A DNA stretch of 64,000 bases from Lycorma delicatula (taxonomy: Eukaryota > Arthropoda > Insecta > Hemiptera > Fulgoridae): the NCBI RefSeq assembly GCF_047948215.1, contig NC_134456.1:55321959-55385958 (forward strand), written 5' to 3'. Both the position numbers and the translations under genes were made by a program. The first letter of the stretch is position 1. Every line of letters begins with the position of its first letter. The notes beneath the pieces were generated by a model that saw only the letters and a program-made list of their open reading frames with translations, was not told where the DNA came from and searched no databases. Shown in pieces: positions 56,361 through 64,000 of the stretch.

Positions 56361-59300
56361 AGAAGTGAACAATAACACAGATATGGATAAATGACATGTT
56401 TATTCTGGGGTGGAGATAAGAGTGGTGGTGAAGAGGGCCCCCACCTCAAAAACTTTACAATAATTCTAAATCAAGAAGTGAACAGTCACACAGAAACGGA
56501 TGAATAACATGGTTATTCTGGGGTGGTGATAAAGTGAGGTAGGGAGGAGGGCCCCCACCTCTAAAAATTTCCAATAATTCATAAATCAAGAAGTGAACAG
56601 TCACACAGAAACGGATGAATAACATGGTTATTCTGGGGTGATGATAAAGTGACGTGGGGAGGAGGGCCCCCACCTCTAAAAATTTCCAATAATTCATAAA
56701 TCAAGAAGTGAACAGTCACACAGAAACGGATGAATAACATGGTTATTCTGGGGTGGCGATAAAGTGAGGTGGGGAGGAGGGCCCCCACGTCTAAAAATTT
56801 CCAATAATTCATAAATCAAGAAGTGAAGTCGCACAGAAACGGATGAACAACATGGTTATTCTGGGGTGGTGATAAAGTGAGGTGAGGAGGAGGGCCCCCA
56901 CCTCTAAAAATTTCCAATAATTCATAAATCAAGAAGTGAAGTCACACAGAAACGGATGAATAACATGGTTATTCTGGGGTGGCGATAAAGTGAGGTGGGG
57001 AGGAGGGCCCCCACTATAAAAATTTCCAATAATTAATAAATCAAGAAGTGAAGTCACACAGAAACGGATGAATAACATGGTTATTCTGGGGTGGCGATAA
57101 AGTGAGGTGGGGAGGAGGGCCCCCACTTCTAAAAATTTCCAATAATTCATAAATCAAGAAGTGAAGTCACACAGAAACGGAATAACATGGTTATTCTGGG
57201 GTGGCGATAAAGTGAGGTGGGGAGGAGGGCCCCCACCTCTAAAAATTTCCAATAATTCATAAATCAAGAAGTGAAGTCACACAGAAACGGATGAATAACA
57301 TGGTTATTCTGGGGTGGCGATAAAGTGAGGTGGGGAGAAGGGCCCCCACCTCTAAAAATTTTCAATAATTCATAAATCAAGAAGTGAAGTCACACAGAAA
57401 CAGATGAATAACATGGTTATTCTGGGGTGGCGATAAAGTGTGGTGGGGAGAAGGGCCCCCACCTCTAAAAATTTCCAATAATTCACAAATCAAGAAGTGA
57501 AGTCACACAAAAACGGATGAATAACATGGTTATTCTGGGGTGGTGATAGAGTGAGGTGGGGAGGAGGGTCCCCACCTCTAAAAATTTCCAATAATTCACA
57601 AATCAAGAAGTGAAGTCACACAGAAACGGATGAATAACATGGTTATTCTGGGGTGGCGATAAAGTGAGGTGGGGAGGAGGGCCCCCACCTCTAAAAATTT
57701 CCAATAATTCATAAATCAAGAAGTGAAGTCACACAGAAACGGATGAATAACATGGTTATTCTGGGGTGGTGATAAAGTGAGGTGGGGAGGAGGGCCCCCA
57801 CCTCTAAAAATTTCCAATAATTCATAAATAAAGAAGTGAAGTCACACAGAAACGGGTGAATAACATGGTTATTCTGGGGTGGCGATAAAGTGAGGTGGGG
57901 AGGAGGGCCCCCACCTCTAAAAATTTCCAATAATTCATAAATCAAGAAGTGAAGTCACACAGAAACGGATGAATAACATGGTTATTCTGGGGTGGCGATA
58001 AAGTGTGGTGGGGAGGAGGGCCCCCACCTCTATAAATTTCCAATAATTCATAAATCAAGAAGTGAAGTCACACAGAAACGAATGAATAACATGGTTATTC
58101 TGGGGTGGCGATAAAGTGAGGTGGGGAGGAGGGCCCTCACCTCTAAAAATTTCCAATAATTCATAAATCAAGAAGTGAAGTCACACAGAAACGGATGAAT
58201 AACATGCTTATTCTGGGGTGGCGATAAAGTGAGGTGGGGAGGAGGGCCCCCACCTCTAAAAATTTCCAATAATTCATAAATCAAGAAGTGAAGTCACACA
58301 GAAACGGATGAATAACATGGTTATTCTGGGGTGGCGATAAAGTGAGGTGGGGAGGAGGGCCTCCACCTCTAAAAATTTCCAATAATTCATAAATAAAGAA
58401 GTGAAGTCACACAGAAACGGATGAATAACATGGTTATTCTGGGGTGGCGATAAAGTGAGGTGGGGAGGAGGGCCCCCACCTCTAAAAATTTCCAATAATT
58501 CATAAATCAAGAAGTGAAGTCACACAGAAACGGATGAATAACATGGTTATTCTGGGGTGGCGATAAAGTGTGGTGGGGAGGAGGGCCCCCACCTCTAAAA
58601 ATTTCCAATAATTCATAAATCAAGAAGTGAAGTCACACAGAAACGGATGAATAACATGGTTATTCTGGGGTGATGATAAAGTGAGGTGGGGAGGAGGGCC
58701 CTCACCTCTAAAAATTTCCACTAATTCATAAATCAAGAAGTGAAGTCACACAGAAACGGATGAATAACATGGTTATTCTGGGGTGAAGATAAAGTGAGGT
58801 GGGGATGAGGGCCCCCACCTCTAAAAATTTACAATAATTCATAAATCAAGAAGTGAAGTCACACAGAAACGGATGAATAACATGGTTATTCTGGGGTGGT
58901 GATAAAGTGAGGTGGGGAGGAGGGCCCCCACCTCTAAAAATTTCCAATAATTCATAAATCAAGAAGTGAAGTCACACAGAAACGGATGAATAACATGGTT
59001 ATTCTGGGGTGGGGATAAAGTGAGGTGGGGAGGAGGGCCCCCACCTCTAAAAATTTCCAATAATTCATAAATAAAGAAGTGAAGTCACACAGAAACGGAT
59101 GAATAACATGGTTATTCTGGGGTGGCGATAAAGTGAGGTGAGGAGGAGGGCCCCCACCTCTAAAAATTTCCAATAATTCATAAATCAAGAAGTGAAGTCA
59201 CACAGAAACGGATGAATAACATGGTTATTCTGGGGTGGTGATAAAGTGAGGTGGGGAGGAGGGCCCCCACCTCTAAAAATTTCCAATAATTCATTAATCA

Positions 59301-59540
59301 AGAAGTGAAGTCACACAGAAACGGATGAATAACATGGTTATTCTGGGGTGGTGATAAAGTGAGGTGGGGAGGAGGGCCCTCACCTCTAAAAGTTTTCAAT
59401 AATTCTAAATCAAGAAATGAAGAGGAAACAGAAGTGGATGAATAACATGGTTATTCTGGGGTGGCGATGAAGTGGGGTGGAGGGCCCCCACATCAAAAAT
59501 ATCGACAATATTTCAGAAATAAAGAAGTGAAGAGTAAAGC
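56353..59540 (-). repeat. Tandem array B, about 28 copies of the 113-bp unit
   Basis: The same unit as array A on the opposite strand. On the plus strand it reads ATAACATGGTTATTCTGGGG, TGGCGATAAAGTGAGGTGGG, GAGGAGGGCCCCCACCTCTA and AAAATTTCCAATAATTCATA. Some units are shortened by 3-4 bp; for example, ATGA is missing near 57,180. A few units carry GAACAGTCACAC in place of GAAGTCACAC at the low-coordinate end (56,463-56,720), which marks a sub-family. Edge units are diverged. Confidence 0.95.
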
Positions 59541-60038
59541 AGAAATACAACAATATAGAACTTATGTAATAGGTTAGAGACTAAAACCCAAAGGAAAAAA
59601 TTATTAATGGGAAAGAAACCAGTTAACACTAATAATGTAAGAAGAAAGCTATCTAAGTAATAAATAAAAAATAAACAGAAATAAAACCATAATGATAGTG
59701 GAGGGCCACCGTGCTGAAAATTCATGATCTTTATGAATTATTTTTTATTGAAAGTAACTAATGGAATTGAAGACATTTATTCGAAGTTGTGAGATTATTT
59801 GTATTGAAAATATTTTACTTTTTAATAAATCTTCTTAAGTTTTGTACTAAATCTTTTAATTATTTTGCAATTTAGTTAATTTACTTTTATAAACCCAATA
59901 TATTTAATAAAGAGAAAAATATTTACAGAAGTTTGATTATTCTTAATTTAAAAAAAAATCACCTCTTAAATGTTGAACCAAACGTTTAAACATCAGGGTT
60001 TAATTTCTTAAGATTTTTATTTTGTTGGTACGTCATTA

Positions 60039-60722
60039 ATCTTCGAAAGGCTGATAGTTTTGAAACTAATTTTACTAAAATTTCATCCTTTTTTCTTCCA
60101 TGTCTTGTTTTTAAATGCGTAAATAACGTTTCAGTTATTTTATATTACAAGTGGTTGGAGTCTCCCCGAGATCCGTTTTCAAGTACTACTTTTAAGTGAA
60201 TAATACACTGTAGTTATGAACAAAATATTTACACAGAAACAAGACTAGTCGAAAAAGGTTGAATCAGTTAATTAGCAACACTTCAGAAAAACATTTCTGT
60301 ACTTTTCTAAGAAAACCCTTTTTACTGTTCCAAAGAAAGGTTTTAAAACCTAGAGAAACAAGAAATCAGACTTGTAAATTGTAAATACATTTAAAGAACT
60401 AAAGAAATAAAAAAAAAACAATAAATTAATGTAAAATTTATTGCCTGTATTTCTTTATCAATATTGAAAAATCACTTTGATTCATTTAAATAATATATTT
60501 ATTCCAAAAAAACATCGACATCTAATATTTTTTGTAAGTGTAACAGGGATGAATGGGATTTCATGTTGGTCATTCATCTTGGTCTTAAGTCTATAGTGGG
60601 TTCTATATTTTTGTAGAGATAAAAATTATTTAGATATAATAAATTATTATAAATTAATAAATAATAATTGATCTTAATTTAAAATAATTTATATTATTAT
60701 AATAATAATTATATTTTACATA
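60039..60722. other. Sequence present beside composite B but missing beside composite A
   Basis: About 680 bp of AT-rich DNA separate the composite from the mariner element here. In copy A the corresponding mariner remnant joins the composite directly. No gene recognised. Confidence 0.6.
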
Positions 60723-61295
60723 CGAGGTCTCTAAATAAAGTAATGAGACTGATTCAAAAAACTTTTTAAACCATCCAATTACACATGGATTCTATCACCT
60801 TTGAAATAGTTCCCATTGGTAGCAACACAACGTCCAAACGGTTTTCCCCCTCTTCATAACAGTGTTGGAACTCAGAAACCGGAATGTCCTTCATGTGGTG
60901 GCATACATTTTTTCAAAAATTTTCTAATTTTCCAGAATTGTGTCCTTCAAGTCAGGTGATAAAGGTGGTTGAGTAATTACAGGAATGTTTTTCTGTTCCA
61001 AAAACTAATTACTTGAGACTGCAGCGTGTCAAGGTGTGCATTTTCTTGATGCAGCATCCAGTTATCTTTGATGGCTGGTGTCACGCGGGCAAATCTTTTC
61101 CGTAGTCTTTGAAGAATTTCTCGGTAAACATACTGATTTACAGTCTGTCCTGTAGGCTCCTTATGGACAATGACATTACTATCAAAGAAAAATATTAGCA
61201 TGGTTTTGATTTTATCATTTTTGCTTTTTTTGGGATGTGGTGAGTTTGAGGGTGCCACTCCATCTTCTGGCGTTTTGATTTCTGGGTCGTACTCA
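60723..61295 (-). pseudogene. Mariner transposase, C-terminal two thirds with one inverted repeat
   Basis: On the plus strand, TA then CGAGGTCTCTAAATAAAGTA and ATGAGACTGA at 60,723-60,752 is a mariner terminal inverted repeat. Read on the minus strand, 61,290-60,970 encodes EYDPEIKTPEDGVAPSN, then SKNDKIKTMLIFFFDSNVIV, PTGQTVNQYVYREILQRLRK and IKDNWMLHQENAHLDTLQSQ, where the HHDNAP Asp is Glu. It then breaks after RKTFL. The first catalytic block and N-terminus are absent. It matches 22,985-23,307. Confidence 0.85.
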
Positions 61296-62210
61296 AAGTT
61301 AACCTACGCTCGTTTCGTGCGCTAACCTCGACTAATTAACAGTTGTGTTTTGATTAAATAATAAATAATTGCAATAATTACTGAATGTATTTACATATAC
61401 AAAACTTTACTGTCTTAATTAGTCAAAGTTATCGAGCGTAAATTAAATTTGGTTAAATTATATTTTAAAAATAAACATAAATGGTTATAAAAATGGTAAT
61501 ATAATGGTTATATCGGGTGATATTAAGAATCACCTAAAAGAGTTTGCAATTCAATGGTCGATAAGCTAATACGTAAGAACCTAATAATGTTATCTTAATG
61601 ATTTATTATAAATTATTTAGATTTTAATTAAATAGAGATTGAGATTAAATTATTCCTAAGATCCTCGAATTGATTGAATCCAAGGTATACGACATGTTCA
61701 CAGAACAGAAAGTTAATTGTATTTATACTGTTTTATATTCACTTTTATTTAGTCGCAAGCCGTTGAATGGCACTTTTTGTGGGATGGATTTTAATAACCA
61801 ACTACGATATAAGTTTCCTATGTACTTAATAGCCACCTGAACTATCCTAGAACAACTCCAGTTTTTTTATAGGGAAACTAACAAAACTCCTGTCTTCTAT
61901 ATGGTTTGTTATTCAACATTACTGGATTAATAAAGCAGTAAATAAGTTTTAGATACGGTCATCACCATGTCCACTTTATTCTTTACAATTAGGAATGTTT
62001 AATTTTCAATTGAACTGTTTCTATAATAAGACTATTTTTTTTAACAACTAGCTTACAATAAAATAATAGGTCGTTTATTAAAGCCTTTTAGGCAAGACAA
62101 GCCTAATAAATTTCATGTTTTTATCTGCCATTATTAAAAGAATTAGCGTACTTTGTTAAACACTCTGTATATTTTACATAAAGCTACCTGTAAAGTAGAC
62201 TTTTTTATTT
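61296..62210. other. AT-rich DNA without recognisable genes
   Basis: No feature recognised. Confidence 0.5.
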
Positions 62211-62214
62211 GTTT

Positions 62215-62330
62215 GACGAAAAATTCGACACGTAAGCTCCAAACATGTGCATGATAAATCCCATGGCAATTTTGTAGCGATTAAAACTGTCATGTCTGAC
62301 AGGGATTCGAACCGAGAAAAACGAACAGGG
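62215..62330 (-). mobile_element. Possible SINE fragment with box B-like sequence
   Basis: On the minus strand CGGTTCGAATCCCTGTCAGA then CATGACAG resembles box B and following bases of the S2 SINEs (GGTTCGAATCCCGGTCAGGC). The body does not match well, so the assignment is tentative. Confidence 0.4.
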
Positions 62331-62485
62331 TAAATGAAGTATTTACTATTTATGTAAATAAACTATTTACTTACTAGTAAGTAGGCAGGAATAATAAGAA
62401 TTTTCAGTTTTATCACTTGACGGAAGAGTATTAAATTTTTTAATACCCTTTACAAATTCCGGGAAGGATGACCAATATATATATA

Positions 62486-63180
62486 CGAAGGCTGTTCAGA
62501 AAATAACAGAACATATTCAGTTACGCGCCAATGGAGATATTTAGTGACGTGCGGTTGGCAGCATTGTATTCCACATAATCTTTTCTGTAACCACATGATC
62601 TTGCATTATTGATATTTGTCTTAGTTTTCTTTTTATTGTTATTTGAGTGCAACATGTTTAAGTATTTGTAGCGATTTTCAAAAGCAACGATACAAATAAC
62701 ATTTTGCGTGAAACTAAAAAAAACTTTCATCACATAAACGTTTTAAATTTTGAAACAAGCTTACGGAGATGTTGCTCTGGGTCTTATGTAATGTTACGAA
62801 TGGTTTTCACGATTTAAAAGCGGTCGTCAGTAGATCGAAGATGACCCTCGTCTAGGAAGGCATACATTCGACTTTCACTGATGACAACCGCGTTCAGAAA
62901 ATCAACGATTGCAAATCGGCAATTGATTGCCAGATTTGCCATTTTAACTAAAAAACTGAACATGCATCGAGTTACAGCAAAGTGTGTTCCTGGTTTGACG
63001 GCCGAACAGCAGAAGAACATCGAGTGGACGTTTACCGGCAACTTCTTAAACAAGCCGATGACGATGAAACATTCGTGGAAAGGATCATGATTGTCCTCCG
63101 TCAGCCTCCCTATTTTCTTATTTCCAAAATTAAAATCGGCGATGAAAGGACGCCGTTTTAAGGCTATTGATGACATAAAT
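62486..63180 (+). pseudogene. Second mariner family: terminal repeat and N-terminal transposase part
   Basis: After TA, CGAAGGCTGTTCAGAAAATA and ACAGAACA (62,486-62,513) has the look of a mariner inverted repeat. Downstream on the plus strand, in changing frames: a YGDVALGL-type start, CYEWFSRFKSGRQ, IEDDPRLGR (the helix-turn-helix region and linker, about 62,775-62,860), ENRVQKIND-like sequence, then EHRVDVYRQLLKQADDDETF and VERIM before the expected first catalytic block (about 63,010-63,090). The catalytic domain and right-hand repeat are absent. Confidence 0.7.
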
Positions 63181-63774
63181 AACTGTTAAAATACAATATT
63201 AAAAATCGTAAACAAAGAAAAATAATTCATAAGCGATTTAACACTACTATTGTTTCGAGCAAAATAATCGTTTAAAATGACAGAGAAAAGACTTGTTCCA
63301 AGATCAACGTACTCCACCGTAAAGAATTATTTAATACCACTGTTAGGTACAATACAAGTCCCGACATTGCAAGAAAACATTCTTTCACGTTTTACCACCC
63401 TATGTCACGTCACACGACAGCCAAGTTCTAACATAAGATGAAAGAAAGTATAAGTGAATTCGATAATAATTTAACAGAATGTAATCAAGATAATCATTAC
63501 TTTTACTGTATGTTTTTTAAAAAAAAAATTAAATAGCAATTTGGATTTTTTTTATCGATCAGTTATAATCTCCATAAATCAAATTCGCGTAGACTTACAG
63601 CGGAATTAGTTTGAAAAAATAAAACATGGAAAGTACCATAAAGAAATACCCACGTGTTTTAGTACTAACGACCTCGGTCTCTTTCATTCAAAAGGAAAGT
63701 TTCCTTCATATTCGTATAAGCTGCAAAATTCATGTTGTCACTCCCAACACGCCTTAAGCTCACAATGTGAATTA
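63181..63774. other. AT-rich DNA without recognisable genes
   Basis: No feature recognised. Confidence 0.45.
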
Positions 63775-63922
63775 TCACAAAAAAATCTGATGTGGACACC
63801 AGATTTCCTTGTACGCCTATTAAATTACATATACACATATTTTTAAAATTAAAAGTATATAAAATTTTATTTCATTAATAACTTCTTGATATTTTTTTTT
63901 ATTGTTATAATTGAATTATTTA
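63775..63922 (-). repeat. Dispersed repeat family D, 3' part
   Basis: The plus strand reads AAAAAATCTGATGTGGACAC, then CAGATTTCCTTGT, and AAAATTTTATTTCATTAATA with ACTTCTTGATATTTTTT. This is the reverse complement of the end of 11,150-11,745 and of 28,960-29,080. Confidence 0.7.
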
Positions 63923-63924
63923 TC

Positions 63925-64000
63925 GTTATTTGAAACTCAACCACCAAAGAACACCGGTATCCCACGATCTAGTATAGAAATCCGAAACATAGCAAGGCAA
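63925..64000 (-). mobile_element. SINE family S1, partial at window edge
   Basis: AACTCAACCACCAAAGAACA then CCGGTATCCCACGATCTAGT matches 47,400-47,440, so a minus-strand S1 copy starts here and continues beyond the window. Its tail side is cut at the junction with the family D repeat. Confidence 0.75.

Larger units (their letters stand above)
55190..60038 (-). mobile_element. Composite B: inverted copy of composite A
   Basis: On the minus strand, from 60,038, the leader TGACGTACCAACAAAATAAA and the following roughly 500 bp match 23,308-23,836. The 113-bp array (59,540-56,353), the transposase remnant (about 56,350-55,750), the tail and the block at 55,265-55,190 follow in the same order as in composite A. 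The tail here has an extra stretch with GGTTAAAAACTGTCGGTTAA repeats (55,470-55,510). It lies about 27.4 kb from composite A, as an inverted repeat. Confidence 0.85.

Noticed and set aside
56455..59188. Family of 70-80 aa repeated proteins on the minus strand
   Set aside because: These frames are translations of the 113-bp array with stops fixed by the unit sequence; there is no gene context.
62814..63176. Minus-strand 120-aa frame
   Set aside because: Antisense shadow of the mariner N-terminal codons on the plus strand.

Overview
The window is AT-rich eukaryotic DNA, most likely from an insect with a large, repeat-laden genome. The mix of LINE clades and transposase families suggests a hemipteran, but the order is an inference. 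I could not recognise any host protein-coding gene, tRNA gene or rRNA gene. Nearly everything that can be named is a transposable element, and almost all of it is broken by stops, frameshifts, 5' truncations or internal deletions. Open frames given here often lack an ATG and should be read as decayed coding DNA, not as expressed genes.

Layout. 1-9,000 is a LINE cluster: the 5' half of an RTE-clade element (minus, running off the left edge), a probable R1-type 3' UTR, a 5'-truncated I-like element with RT, RNase H and a zinc knuckle (plus), and a degraded R1-clade element with gag-like ORF1, endonuclease and RT (minus). 9-23 kb is mostly AT-rich filler with SINEs, a dispersed repeat, an internally deleted Tigger/pogo element with clear terminal inverted repeats and a 41-codon fusion ORF, an RTE 3' end, and several mariner/Tc1 remnants. 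22,985-27,790 and 55,190-61,080 form the largest structure: two copies, in opposite orientation, of one composite made of a mariner fragment, a leader, an array of about 25 or 28 tandem 113-bp units, and a defective DUF4817-type transposase. Both copies share the same internal deletion and several of the same stops.

Between the two arms lie a jockey C-terminus, an R1-type RT fragment, an ORF with a RING finger, a Polinton/Maverick family-B DNA polymerase pseudogene next to a GC-rich cluster of CCAAGATGGC hairpins, a second Tigger remnant, an unrecognised serine/acid-rich ORF with a basic tail, a Penelope-like GIY-YIG remnant, two more RTE 3' ends, a Merlin (IS1595/ISXO2-like) transposase, a longer DUF4817 transposase and a Tc1/IS630-like transposase. 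The right end (60.7-64 kb) carries two mariner copies and pieces of the SINE and dispersed-repeat families seen earlier.

The parts do not form a working pathway. The window reads as a record of repeated insertion, nesting, internal deletion and one large inverted duplication. The most unusual parts are the paired satellite-bearing composites, the RING ORF converging on the PolB pseudogene, the Tigger fusion ORF, and the ORF at 41.4-42.1 kb.
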